From: JACZWL01 sp046756445
GTDB lineage: Bacteria > Pseudomonadota > Gammaproteobacteria > Steroidobacterales > Woeseiaceae
Length of the DNA stretch: 48,356 nucleotides
Reading direction: 5' to 3'
NCBI GenBank assembly: GCA_046756445.1
Contig: JBHHWI010000009.1
Location: forward strand, 1-48,356
Positions 16,944 to 25,342 of the stretch are shown in pieces (within the stretch, counting starts at the first letter, position 1; each line of letters begins with the position of its first letter). Below the pieces are notes generated by a model, which saw only the letters and a program-made list of their open reading frames with translations, was not told the origin of the DNA and searched no databases. The position numbers and the translations under genes are program-made.

Positions 16944-17900
16944 ATGCCAGACAAAAATATCTCCCTCGGCGTCGTCATGGACCCAATCGAGAACATAACG
17001 CCAAAAAAAGACAGCACTCTCGCCATGCTGCTGGAAGCGGAACGACGGGGAGCCGAGATCCACTACATGTTGCAGGGTGACCTGAAACTCGTGGGCGGTG
17101 ACGCGTTCGCGCGTTCAAGAATATTGCACGTTCGGGACGACCTTGAGAACTGGTTCGAAGCAGGCTCCGAACAGCAGATCGAGCTGGGTGACCTCGACGT
17201 TATTCTTATGAGGAAAGACCCGCCGTTCGATATCGAATACATCTATACAAGCTATATCCTGGAGCGTGCGGAGCAAGCCGGCGCCCTGATCGTCAATCGT
17301 CCTCAGGCCTTGAGGAATATCAACGAGAAAGCATTCACGGCGTGGTTCGCAGACTGCGCACCGCAAACGATAATCACCCGGTCCATTCCCGAGATCAAGG
17401 CGTTTCTTTTGGAGCACGATCGAATCGTCACAAAGCCGTTACACGGTATGGGCGGCCGATCCGTTTTTGTACTCGACCGCAATGACCACAATGCCAATGT
17501 GGTTTTCGAGACGCTGACGGACTACGGCAGCATTTTTGCAATGGCGCAGGCCTTCATTCCCGAGATCAGCGAGGGCGACAAGCGTATTCTCTTGGTCGAC
17601 GGAGATCCGATTCCACACGCCCTTGCGAGAATTCCTCCGGCCGATGACTTCAGGGGCAACCTGGTCGTTGGCGCCGTCGGCGAAGGACGCGAACTGACTG
17701 ACAGGGATCTCTGGATATGCTCGCGGGTCGGCCCCGTACTCGCCGAACACGGCGTGCTATTCGCCGGCATCGACGTCATCGGCGATTATCTGACCGAAAT
17801 CAACGTTACGAGCCCGACCGGGATCCGCGAGCTCGACAGGATTTTCGGCCTCAACATCGCAGCCGATCTGTTCGACGCGATCGGGAAAAAACTCGACTGA
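16944..17900 (+). CDS. gshB: Glutathione synthetase GshB
   Basis: ATP-grasp ligase joining gamma-glutamylcysteine and glycine. The protein follows E. coli GshB closely: LGVVMDPIENITPKKDST at the N terminus, LDVILMRKDPPFD, IVTKPLHGMGGRSVF in the ATP-grasp domain, GDKRILLVDGDPIPHALARI and the C-terminal TEINVTSPTGIRELD. 318 aa is standard. Divergent from pilG, the same neighbour as in Pseudomonas. The ATG follows AGGA closely. First gene of a plus-strand run through pyrK. Confidence 0.97.
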   Translation: MPDKNISLGVVMDPIENITPKKDSTLAMLLEAERRGAEIHYMLQGDLKLVGGDAFARSRILHVRDDLENWFEAGSEQQIELGDLDVILMRKDPPFDIEYIYTSYILERAEQAGALIVNRPQALRNINEKAFTAWFADCAPQTIITRSIPEIKAFLLEHDRIVTKPLHGMGGRSVFVLDRNDHNANVVFETLTDYGSIFAMAQAFIPEISEGDKRILLVDGDPIPHALARIPPADDFRGNLVVGAVGEGRELTDRDLWICSRVGPVLAEHGVLFAGIDVIGDYLTEINVTSPTGIRELDRIFGLNIAADLFDAIGKKLD

Positions 17901-18931
17901 TGCCGGTTGCGGCCCGACACTTAATCGCAGCCATTCTCTTGTCGCTTGCTTGCCCGGGTTGCGATTCCCAGACCCGGGACTTCCGGCATCAGTTTTACGC
18001 TTTCGGTACGTTGCTGACGATCGATTTCCTCGACGTGACGGAGTCCACGAGCGCGGCTGCAATAGCGGCGGTCGAGACGCGAATTTCGAAAATAGACCGT
18101 AACTGGTACCCGTGGAGCACGCGCGCAGGCGTCCCTTTCGGCGAGATTGCAGAAATCAACGATGCGATAGCGGCCGGTCAGCCGATTGCGGTCTCGCCGG
18201 TGCTCGCCGCGCTCATCCGACGTGCCGCCCTGCTCGAGAGCCAGACCGGCGGCAGGTTCAACCCTGCAATCGGCCGCCTTACCGAGCTGTGGGGTTTTCA
18301 TGACCTTGCCCGGCTGCGTGCGGCGCCGCCCGACGGAATCGAGATACAGAAATGGGTAGCGGGCCGGGCCAGCAGCGAGTATCTCGAGTGGAACGGCAAC
18401 GTGTTGCGCAGCAACTCGCCTGACGTGATGCTGGACCTCGGCGGCATCGCCAAGGGCTCGATTCTCGAGCAATTCGTCACGATCCTGCGTGAAAACGGTG
18501 TGGACAACGCCATTATCGATATCGGTGGGGATCTGACCGTCGTTGGTACGGTCAGCGGCAGACCCGCCCGCATCGGCATTCGCTCGCCGAGAACCGACGA
18601 TGTGCTCGCCTGGCTCGAAGTCGCTGGCGGGGAAGCGGTCATGACCTCGGGTGACTATGAACGTTTTTTTGAATACCAGGGGAAACGCTACCAGCACGTT
18701 CTCGATCCCCGGAGCGGGTATCCGGTTCAGCACACCGTGTCGGCGACAGTGGTTCACGCGGACGCCGTACTGGCGGATGCGGCAGCCACCGCCCTGCTGG
18801 TGGCCGGGCCGGACGGATTCGACCGACTATGTGCGGATCTGGGGCTTGACGTGGCGCTGATCGTCACGGTATCCGGTGACGTGCGTCTCACCCGCGGGAT
18901 GGAGAAGCGGTTACACTGGAAATGGCGCTAA
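17900..18931 (+). CDS. apbE: FAD:protein FMN transferase ApbE
   Basis: Extracytoplasmic flavinyl transferase that attaches FMN to Thr/Ser of exported proteins such as NqrB/C or RnfG. Visible: the N-terminal export segment with a Cys pair (LACPGC, an imperfect lipobox), YAFGTLLTIDF, FNPAIGRLTELWGF, MLDLGGIAKGSILE, IIDIGGDLTVVG, VMTSGDYERFFE and HVLDPRSGYP. The ATG overlaps the gshB stop by one base (TGATG); the longer upstream frame reads over gshB and was rejected. No flavinylated partner is recognised in the window. It is inserted between gshB and the TonB gene, which I recall as adjacent in Pseudomonas. Confidence 0.94.
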   Translation: MPVAARHLIAAILLSLACPGCDSQTRDFRHQFYAFGTLLTIDFLDVTESTSAAAIAAVETRISKIDRNWYPWSTRAGVPFGEIAEINDAIAAGQPIAVSPVLAALIRRAALLESQTGGRFNPAIGRLTELWGFHDLARLRAAPPDGIEIQKWVAGRASSEYLEWNGNVLRSNSPDVMLDLGGIAKGSILEQFVTILRENGVDNAIIDIGGDLTVVGTVSGRPARIGIRSPRTDDVLAWLEVAGGEAVMTSGDYERFFEYQGKRYQHVLDPRSGYPVQHTVSATVVHADAVLADAAATALLVAGPDGFDRLCADLGLDVALIVTVSGDVRLTRGMEKRLHWKWR

Positions 18932-18954
18932 ATGTGCAATAGTGCTGTAAGATT

Positions 18955-19881
18955 GTGGCTCAAATGCCTGAAATGTTGAAATATTCTGAGGGAATCGAGC
19001 AGATCGGGCTGGATCGTGGACCGGTGCCGGACCGGCTGCCCCCGATGCTTTTCCTGGCGGCCCTCGTCCACGGCATTCTGATCATCGGTATTACCTTCGA
19101 GGCGGTGCTGGGAGGCGAGGCAACGGATGCGATTTCCCTCGAAGTCACTATCGTGGCCGATCCCGACCAGATGATAGACCGGCCCGATGAAGCCGAGTAC
19201 CTCGCACAGGCAAGCCAGAAGGGCGGCGGCAACACCCGGGAACAGGTTCGCCCCAGCGCGCTGCTACAGAGCAATATGCCGATTGACAACAGTGGCATCG
19301 AGGACGGTGACAGTCTTACTCAGTCAACGATGCAGCAGGAGACGGCGGATCAGGTCGTCACTACGCGCAGGGACAACGACATGATCGTTCCCGACAAGCC
19401 GCGCGACGATCCTTCTCCCGATGAATCCACGGCGATCGCGCTGGAATCGGGCGTCCTGCAAACCCTGCCGCTGCCACGCGAGGACGAGGCCAATCTCCTC
19501 ATACATGAACGGAACCTGAGGCAACTGGTCACGAGCGTCGATACCAAGGAGTCCAACGTCGCAGGCTACCTCGAGAGATGGAAAACGAAGATCGAGACGG
19601 TCGGCGTGAGGTACTTTCCCGAAACGGGAGTCATGCAGGGTATGACGGGTAGCCCGACACTCGAGGTCACGATCGACGCCTCGGGCCAGCTTGCCGAGGT
19701 CATCGTCCGGCAGTCGTCCGGCTCCAAGCTCATCGACCAGGCCGCGCTGAACATATTGCGCCGCGTAGCGCCCTTCGATCCGATCCCCGAAGCCATCCGC
19801 GCGGATTACGACCAGCTCCGCTTCGCCTACAAATGGCAATTCCGTGAAATCGGCGTGTCCTCGACCGCAAGGGTGAATTGA
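18955..19881 (+). CDS. TonB-family energy transducer (TonB3-like)
   Basis: A 308-residue protein with one membrane helix near residues 28-50 (PPMLFLAALVHGILIIGITF), a long periplasmic linker rich in Asp, Gln and Ser, and a C-terminal TonB domain (about 205-300) with VGVRYFPETGVMQGMTGSPT, LEVTIDASGQLAEVIVRQSS and LRFAYKWQF. The linker lacks the usual Pro-Lys/Pro-Glu repeats. The position after gshB matches PA0406 (tonB3) of P. aeruginosa, linked there to twitching motility, so a pilus role is as likely as nutrient uptake. GTG 18955 and ATG 18964 are both possible starts. Confidence 0.85.
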   Translation: MAQMPEMLKYSEGIEQIGLDRGPVPDRLPPMLFLAALVHGILIIGITFEAVLGGEATDAISLEVTIVADPDQMIDRPDEAEYLAQASQKGGGNTREQVRPSALLQSNMPIDNSGIEDGDSLTQSTMQQETADQVVTTRRDNDMIVPDKPRDDPSPDESTAIALESGVLQTLPLPREDEANLLIHERNLRQLVTSVDTKESNVAGYLERWKTKIETVGVRYFPETGVMQGMTGSPTLEVTIDASGQLAEVIVRQSSGSKLIDQAALNILRRVAPFDPIPEAIRADYDQLRFAYKWQFREIGVSSTARVN

Positions 19882-19926
19882 TAATCGTCAATTACGGTTG
19901 TCTATGGCTACGGCAAGGCAGATACT

Positions 19927-20496
19927 GTGGCTATGGATTTCGAAGGCGCACTGAATAATCAGCTGTTAATCGCCATGCCGGGCATGCCCGACCCGAATTT
20001 CAACAGCACCGTTACGCTCATTTGTGAACATAATGACGAGGGCGCCCTGGGGATCATCATCAATCGGCCCCTGAATCTGAATCTCGGCGGACTGTTCGAG
20101 CAACTGTCTCTCGACGAAGCAGATGCAGCCGCGGCCGGCCGGCCGGTACTGAACGGCGGGCCCGTGGCCCGGGAGCGTGGTTTTGTACTGCATAATCCCG
20201 GCGCTGAATTCGAAAGTTCCATGCCCGTTTCCGCAGATATTCAGCTCACGCTCTCGCGTGACGTCCTCGATTCGCTCGCGGCCGGCACCGGTCCCGACAA
20301 GACGCTGGTCGCCCTCGGCTATGCCGGGTGGGAGCCGGGTCAGCTCGAAGAGGAGATGTTGGCCAATACCTGGCTGAATGTACCGGCAAGCCCCGAAATA
20401 GTCTTCGATATTCCGTTTGCCGATCGCTGGACCCACGCGGCGGAGTCCCTGGGGATAGATATCAGCCGCATGTCACCTGATGCCGGGCACGCCTGA
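19927..20496 (+). CDS. YqgE/AlgH family protein (UPF0301)
   Basis: A 189-residue conserved protein of unknown biochemical role. Typical features: NQLLIAMPGMPDPNFNSTV, GALGIIINRPLNLNLGGL, VLNGGPVARERGFVLHNP and LVALGYAGWEPGQLEEEM. AlgH has been linked to alginate control in Pseudomonas and YqgE is usually paired with YqgF, as here. GTG 19927 has AAGG 8 bases upstream; ATG 19933 is the alternative. Overlaps ruvX by 17 bp. Confidence 0.95.
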   Translation: MAMDFEGALNNQLLIAMPGMPDPNFNSTVTLICEHNDEGALGIIINRPLNLNLGGLFEQLSLDEADAAAAGRPVLNGGPVARERGFVLHNPGAEFESSMPVSADIQLTLSRDVLDSLAAGTGPDKTLVALGYAGWEPGQLEEEMLANTWLNVPASPEIVFDIPFADRWTHAAESLGIDISRMSPDAGHA

Positions 20497-20926
20497 CAGA
20501 CGTCCTTCCGAAACAATCGTTGCTTTTGACTTCGGGCTTCGCCGAATTGGTGTTGCCGTGGGCCAGGACCTTACGGCGTCCGCCAGTCCGCTGGCAACGG
20601 TCAGGAATGGCCGAACGGGCCCCGACTGGCAGGCGATTGCCGGCATCATCGAAGAGTGGCGCCCCTCCAGGCTGATCGTCGGTATCCCTGCGAACGAGGA
20701 CGGGTCGGAAACCGGCCTCGCCAGGCACATCAGGCGATTTGTCCGGGAGCTGGCGCGTTTCGACCTGCCCGTCGACACGGTCGATGAACGATTCTCCTCG
20801 CTCGAAGCCGGCGAACTGCTGAAATCGGAGCGTGCGGCGGGTTTGCGCGGCAAGATTGGTAAAGAGGCAATCGATAGCGCGGCCGCCGCACTCATTGCAG
20901 GGCGCTGGCTGCGAAGGGACGGGTGA
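20480..20926 (+). CDS. ruvX: Holliday junction resolvase-like RuvX (YqgF)
   Basis: RNase H-fold nuclease implicated in 16S rRNA 5'-end maturation and recombination. The catalytic strand reads IVAFDFGLRRIGVAVGQ, followed by RLIVGIPANEDGSE, VDTVDERFSSLEA and KIGKEAIDSAAAALI, which supply the acidic active-site residues. 148 aa fits. Starts inside the 3' end of yqgE, implying translational coupling, and precedes pyrB by 34 bp. The pyrR that separates ruvX from pyrB in Pseudomonas is missing. Confidence 0.95.
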   Translation: MPGTPDRRPSETIVAFDFGLRRIGVAVGQDLTASASPLATVRNGRTGPDWQAIAGIIEEWRPSRLIVGIPANEDGSETGLARHIRRFVRELARFDLPVDTVDERFSSLEAGELLKSERAAGLRGKIGKEAIDSAAAALIAGRWLRRDG

Positions 20927-20960
20927 ACCCTTGTCGGCTAACCGTTAGAATTGCGTCGCG

Positions 20961-21965
20961 ATGAATGTCACTGAACTGTTTGAGACCCCGAACGTCATCG
21001 ACGATAACGACCTGCAGATCTCTCCCGATGGCCGGCTCAGGCACCTCCTGACTCTCAAGGGCCTGTGCAAAGCGCATGTCTGCCGGATTCTCGACCAAGC
21101 CGAGGCATTCCTGACCCCGCCCGGGCATCCCGCTGCCAGGAGCCAGGCCCTCGAGGGACGCACGGTCGCAAATCTCTTCTACGAACCCAGCACGCGGACC
21201 CGGGCATCCTTCGATCTGGCCGCCAAGCGCCTTGGCGCGGATGTCCTCAATCTCGACGTCAATACCTCCTCGCGCAAGAAGGGCGAAAGCATCCTCGACA
21301 CCATCTATACGCTGCAGGCGATGCAGGTCGATGTTTTCGTCGTGCGCGATGCCAGCGCGGGCGTGCCCGCCTATATTGCGCGCAACGTGAATGATCACGT
21401 CAGCATACTGAACGCAGGCGAGGCCGAGGTGTCACACCCGACACAGGGCCTGCTCGACCTGCTGACAATACGTCGGCACAAGCCGAACTTCGAAGACCTC
21501 ACGGTGGCGATTGTCGGTGACATCGCGCATTCGCGCGTCGCCCGTTCGGCGGCCGAGGGCCTCAGAACAATGGGTGTCGGTGAGCTTCGCATGGTGTCTC
21601 CCGAAAGCCTGGCGCCGGATCCGGCCGATGTGCCCGGTGCGAGGATCCTGCACAAACTCGATGACGGTCTCCGCGGCGCAGACGTCGTCATGGCGCTCAG
21701 AATCCAACGCGAGCGTATCGGCAGTCTCGACGGTATCCCCGGCATCGATGAGTATTTCGCCAATTACGGCATCGGTCACGAACGAATGAAACTCGCCCGG
21801 CCTGACGCCATCGTCATGCATCCCGGCCCCATGAACCGCGGTATCGAAATCGAATCGAGCCTGGCCGACAGTCCGCGATCGGTTATTACAGAGCAGGTCA
21901 CCAACGGTGTCGCGATTCGCATGGCCATTCTCACGAGTGTCACGAATACGCCGGGAACATCGTGA
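20961..21965 (+). CDS. pyrB: Aspartate carbamoyltransferase catalytic subunit
   Basis: Second step of pyrimidine synthesis: carbamoyl phosphate plus aspartate to carbamoylaspartate. Signature FYEPSTRTRASFDLAAKRLG, the VSHPTQGLLDLLTI segment, GDIAHSRVARS and VMHPGPMNRGIEIES are all present. At 334 aa, with an extra N-terminal stretch of about 30 residues, it resembles the Pseudomonas-type subunit, which needs an inactive dihydroorotase (PyrC') as partner; none follows here. GTGA overlap with pyrK downstream. Confidence 0.96.
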   Translation: MNVTELFETPNVIDDNDLQISPDGRLRHLLTLKGLCKAHVCRILDQAEAFLTPPGHPAARSQALEGRTVANLFYEPSTRTRASFDLAAKRLGADVLNLDVNTSSRKKGESILDTIYTLQAMQVDVFVVRDASAGVPAYIARNVNDHVSILNAGEAEVSHPTQGLLDLLTIRRHKPNFEDLTVAIVGDIAHSRVARSAAEGLRTMGVGELRMVSPESLAPDPADVPGARILHKLDDGLRGADVVMALRIQRERIGSLDGIPGIDEYFANYGIGHERMKLARPDAIVMHPGPMNRGIEIESSLADSPRSVITEQVTNGVAIRMAILTSVTNTPGTS

Positions 21966-22870
21966 CGGAAACAGCGATCGCAGCGACCCCGGCTCAAAAA
22001 AACCGCGCTACGATCTTCGTCGAAGACGGCGAAGTCATGCAGGTATCGGCCTTTCCCGGCAGGCAGTACATCTTCCGCTTGTCGGCGCCGCTCACCGCGC
22101 GGCATGCGAGACCGGGAAGTTTCGTGCACATCCAATGCGATACGGAACTGCCGATGCGCCGGCCGCTATCGATTATGCGGGCTCACGGCAGTGCAGGCTG
22201 GATCGATCTGATGTTCAAGGTGGTCGGCGAAGGCCTGGCACTGTTGGCGAGGAAAAAGGTCGGCGACAGACCGAGCCTGATCGGGCCAATTGGACATCCG
22301 TTCGAGCCCGAGCTGCAGCGGCCCAATACACTCCTGGTTGGCGGCGGCGTCGGCATACCGCCCATGATCTTTCTCGCAGAGCATCTCGCCAACGACAAGA
22401 ACGATTGGAGCCCGCTGGTCCTCATGGGTTCCGAAATCCCGTTTCCGTTCGAACTACAGAAGTCAGGGATTGGCTGCGACTGGCTGGAATCCGAAACCTC
22501 GAGCGCGATACGACTACTCGAGCGATGGAAAGTCCCCAGCAGGCTTTCGAGCTTCTCGGACTTCGACGGCTGTCACCGTGGATTCGTAACCGAGCTCTGC
22601 GAAAAGTACCTCGCATCCCGGTCGCCGGATGAGATTCGGGAAACAGCGATCTTTGCCTGCGGCCCCACGGCGATGCTGAAGACGGTTGCAAGCCTGGCAC
22701 ACCAATATGGCATCCCCTGCCAGATATCGCTCGAGGAATTCATGGCTTGCGCCGTCGGTGGCTGCGCCGGCTGCGCCGTTCTCGTACAGACTCCCGAAGG
22801 CCCCGCGATGAAACGCGTCTGCGTCGACGGCCCGGTATTCGACGCCGCGAGCGTGTTCCCGGCCGGTTAG
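21962..22870 (+). CDS. Dihydroorotate dehydrogenase electron-transfer subunit, PyrK-like
   Basis: Ferredoxin reductase-type flavoprotein. FAD domain with MRRPLSIMRAHGS (the R-PxS FAD motif), NAD(P)-binding LLVGGGVGIPPMIFLAEHL, and a C-terminal [2Fe-2S] cluster with Cys in FMACAVGGCAGCAV and in MKRVCVDGPVF. This matches PyrK, which passes electrons from class 1B dihydroorotate dehydrogenase to NAD. The GTG start overlaps the pyrB stop. No pyrD is in the window. 302 aa, longer than the ~260 aa of classical PyrK. Confidence 0.88.
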   Translation: MTETAIAATPAQKNRATIFVEDGEVMQVSAFPGRQYIFRLSAPLTARHARPGSFVHIQCDTELPMRRPLSIMRAHGSAGWIDLMFKVVGEGLALLARKKVGDRPSLIGPIGHPFEPELQRPNTLLVGGGVGIPPMIFLAEHLANDKNDWSPLVLMGSEIPFPFELQKSGIGCDWLESETSSAIRLLERWKVPSRLSSFSDFDGCHRGFVTELCEKYLASRSPDEIRETAIFACGPTAMLKTVASLAHQYGIPCQISLEEFMACAVGGCAGCAVLVQTPEGPAMKRVCVDGPVFDAASVFPAG

Positions 22871-23460
22871 TCCTCTTCTCCTTCCAGTGCCCGCTGGTAG
22901 GCAGGCCTGCCCAGACATCGGGCTGCATAGTCTTCGATGACCTTCGAATCGGGCAACATGTCAAACTGAATCATGAAAACGGCGCTCGATCCGACCATCA
23001 CGTCAGCCGCCGAAAACCGTTCTCCGAGCAGCCAGGGTCCATCCTGTAATCCATTCTCGAGCGTCTCGATCATCAGATCGAAATCTCCCCAGCCGCTCTG
23101 AAAGCGATTGGTCTCCAGTCCTCGAAACTTGTCAGCCATGGCAGGTTCGATGACGCCCGGCGTAAAGACCATCCAGTAGAGAAACCTCCCCCTGTCCGGA
23201 TCATCGATATGTGGAGACAATTCGTTGTCCCTGTATTTGTCGGCAATGTAAAGACAGATCGCCGCTGATTCGGACATACGAACATCGCCGTCGAGGAGCG
23301 CCGGCACCTTGCCCATCGGGCTGGCAGCTACGAATTCCGAATCGTCATCGCGGTCCGGACTGCGGATATCCACCAATACGCGCTCATACGGCACGCCGGC
23401 TTCCTCGAGCATCCAGACAGCTCGAGCCGCACGGGTCCTCGGACTCCAGAATAATTTCAT
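22867..23460 (-). CDS. Glutathione S-transferase family protein
   Basis: A 197-residue GST with a thioredoxin-like N-terminal domain (MKLFWSPRTRAARAVWMLEE, then SPMGKVPALLDGDVRMSESAAICLYIADKY, holding the cis-Pro and the glutathione-binding Glu-Ser) and an all-helical C-terminal domain (WLLGERFSAADVMVGSS). The catalytic residue is probably Ser6 or a neighbour. Substrate unknown. Its stop overlaps the pyrK stop by 4 bp, the genes converging. Nearby gshB supplies the cofactor. Confidence 0.92.
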   Translation of the reverse strand: MKLFWSPRTRAARAVWMLEEAGVPYERVLVDIRSPDRDDDSEFVAASPMGKVPALLDGDVRMSESAAICLYIADKYRDNELSPHIDDPDRGRFLYWMVFTPGVIEPAMADKFRGLETNRFQSGWGDFDLMIETLENGLQDGPWLLGERFSAADVMVGSSAVFMIQFDMLPDSKVIEDYAARCLGRPAYQRALEGEED

Positions 23461-23648
23461 ATCCTACTGGTCGTGCTCCGATACGTGCCGGGCACCTGAG
23501 TCTACTGCTATCATCGACGGTCGGAAAGCGCCCTCGATTCGAAAGCGACGACCATTCTAACCCTGGTCGACAGTGGAATGCGTTTAGTATGCACTGACCA
23601 TCCAATTATATTTGCTGCGACTGTACAGACACACAGGGAGATATGCTC

Positions 23649-24245
23649 ATGATCAACAAGTGCACGCCTGGACTGGTATTCGCCTTCTTCCTGATTGCTC
23701 CACCCGTTGTTTCAGCCGGGAACCCGGACAAGCCCGAGTCAAACGATCACGCGACCAAGGCGTCAATGCCCAGGACACCGCTCGCCGAAATTCTCGAGTC
23801 CGTAAGCAAAAAGTCCGGCAAGAAATTCCTGGTCGAACATCGGGTACAACCTAGTGTCGTAGTCGGCCAAGCCAGGCCGAAGGACGTTTCCTATTCGTCG
23901 TTATTGCAGATCCTGCGGAACAACGGGCTCGCCGGCGTCACCATCGACGATGTCGTCAACGTCGTTCCGGTCGGAACGGTTCGCCAGTATCCGCTGCCCG
24001 TTCTTTTCGATGATGACCCATCGATAGATGGTGAAGAATGGGTGACACGCGTCATCAAACTCGAAAATGCGCGCGCGCCAACGCTCATACCGATCATGCG
24101 ACCACTTCTGCCACAGGCCGGGCATATGGCTGCCTATCCGATGTCGAACACGATCCTGATCGTCGACCGTTACGCGAATGTGCGGCGAGTCACCGAGATG
24201 ATATCCAGGATTGATTCCCTGACGCCCGCCCAGCCCGAAAAATAG
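23649..24245 (+). CDS. Stand-alone secretin N0-N1 domain protein (GspD N-terminal-like)
   Basis: A 198-residue exported protein: signal peptide MINKCTPGLVFAFFLIAPPVVSA, then a GspD-type N0 domain (ILESVSKKSGKKFLVEHRV, LLQILRNNGLAGVTIDDVVN, VVPVGTVRQYPLP) and an N1 domain (WVTRVIKLENARAPTLIPIM, RPLLPQAGHMAAYPMSNTIL, IVDRYANVRRVTEMISRID). The secretin pore that follows these domains in GspD is absent; the gene simply ends. ATG 23649 has GGGAG at an 8-base spacing; the ATG at 23643 is too close. It converges on three PilT/PilU-type ATPases, which suggests a role in a pilus or secretion machine, but that is inference. Confidence 0.82.
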   Translation: MINKCTPGLVFAFFLIAPPVVSAGNPDKPESNDHATKASMPRTPLAEILESVSKKSGKKFLVEHRVQPSVVVGQARPKDVSYSSLLQILRNNGLAGVTIDDVVNVVPVGTVRQYPLPVLFDDDPSIDGEEWVTRVIKLENARAPTLIPIMRPLLPQAGHMAAYPMSNTILIVDRYANVRRVTEMISRIDSLTPAQPEK

Positions 24246-24253
24246 ATCGTGAT

Positions 24254-25312
24254 TCAGCCGCCGAAATTGACTTTGGCTTCGAGGTTGGAGCGGGAATCGG
24301 CGTGTATCATCGCCTCTTCGAGCGTGATCGTGCCAGCCTTGTAAAGGCCCAACAGCGCATCGTCGAAGTTCTGCATGCCCCTCTCGCCGCTGTCCTTGAG
24401 CGCTTCCTTGACCTCGGATATATCGCCCTTGAGGATCAGGTCCTTGATATGCGGGGTGTTCAACATCAGTTCGACCGCCGCGACACGCTTGCCGGTTCTT
24501 GCGCGCACCAGCCGCTGCGAGATGATGCCGCGGAGATAGTGGCCGAGATCCATGAAGACCTGGGCATGCTGCTCCTGCGGAAACATGTTGATGATTCGGT
24601 CGAGTGTCTCGGGCGCGTTATTCGAGTGCAGCGTCGCCAGCACCAGGTGTCCGGTACCCGCCATATCGATGGCTGCCTGCATCGATTCTCGATCGCGGAC
24701 CTCGCCTATCTGAATGACGTCCGGCGCGGCACGCATCGCACTCTTCAGAGCATGTCCGTACGTCTTTGTGTCGAGCCCGACTTCCCGCTGATTTACGATC
24801 GATTGCTTGTTGGGGTGCAGGAATTCGATCGGGTCTTCGACCGTAATGATATGCGACGAAGTCTTTTCGTTGCGATGGTTGATCATCGCAGCCAGTGTCG
24901 TTGACTTGCCGCAACCGGCGGCGCCCACCATCAGAACCAGTCCGCGTTTCAGCATGACCAGCTCTTTCAGTTGTTCCGGCATGCCCAGTTCGTCCAGCCT
25001 CGGCATCTCGGCCGTGATGTAGCGGAGCACCATCGCAACGTTTCCCCGCTGATGGAACACGTTGACACGGAAACGTCCGAGCCCGGGCTCCGAAATGGCA
25101 AAATCGACCTCGAGCTCGCGGGTAAATGCGTCCAGGAGATCTTCATCCATCAGTTCGATGGCCGCTTGTTTGACCATTTTCGGCGTCATCTCGAGCTGAT
25201 TTACCGCCATGATCTTGCCGTCGATCTTGATTTTGGCGGGAGCAAACGGTGCGAAGAAAAGGTCAGACGCCTTCTTCTCGACCATGAGCTTGAAAAGCGG
25301 TTTTACGTTCAT
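24254..25312 (-). CDS. PilU-like retraction ATPase paralogue
   Basis: A 352-residue hexameric secretion ATPase of the PilT/PilU group. Walker A reads GAAGCGKSTT in place of GxTGSGKSTT; then HIITVEDPIEFLHPNKQSIV, the Asp-box, and AGTGHLVLATLHSNNAPETLDRI (His box). The C-terminal GMQNFDDALLGLYKAGTITLEEAMIHADS resembles PilU rather than PilT. It lies third in the pilT-pilU run, 30 bp after the second gene. Likely works with PilT in pilus retraction or in a related fibre; its separate job is unknown. Confidence 0.9.
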   Translation of the reverse strand: MNVKPLFKLMVEKKASDLFFAPFAPAKIKIDGKIMAVNQLEMTPKMVKQAAIELMDEDLLDAFTRELEVDFAISEPGLGRFRVNVFHQRGNVAMVLRYITAEMPRLDELGMPEQLKELVMLKRGLVLMVGAAGCGKSTTLAAMINHRNEKTSSHIITVEDPIEFLHPNKQSIVNQREVGLDTKTYGHALKSAMRAAPDVIQIGEVRDRESMQAAIDMAGTGHLVLATLHSNNAPETLDRIINMFPQEQHAQVFMDLGHYLRGIISQRLVRARTGKRVAAVELMLNTPHIKDLILKGDISEVKEALKDSGERGMQNFDDALLGLYKAGTITLEEAMIHADSRSNLEAKVNFGG

Positions 25313-25342
25313 CGATTAATGCCAATAATCCGTTTGAAATTC

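Noticed and set aside
17717..17899. Upstream extension of apbE
   Set aside because: Lies inside gshB in another frame; the ATG at 17900 gives the export signal directly.
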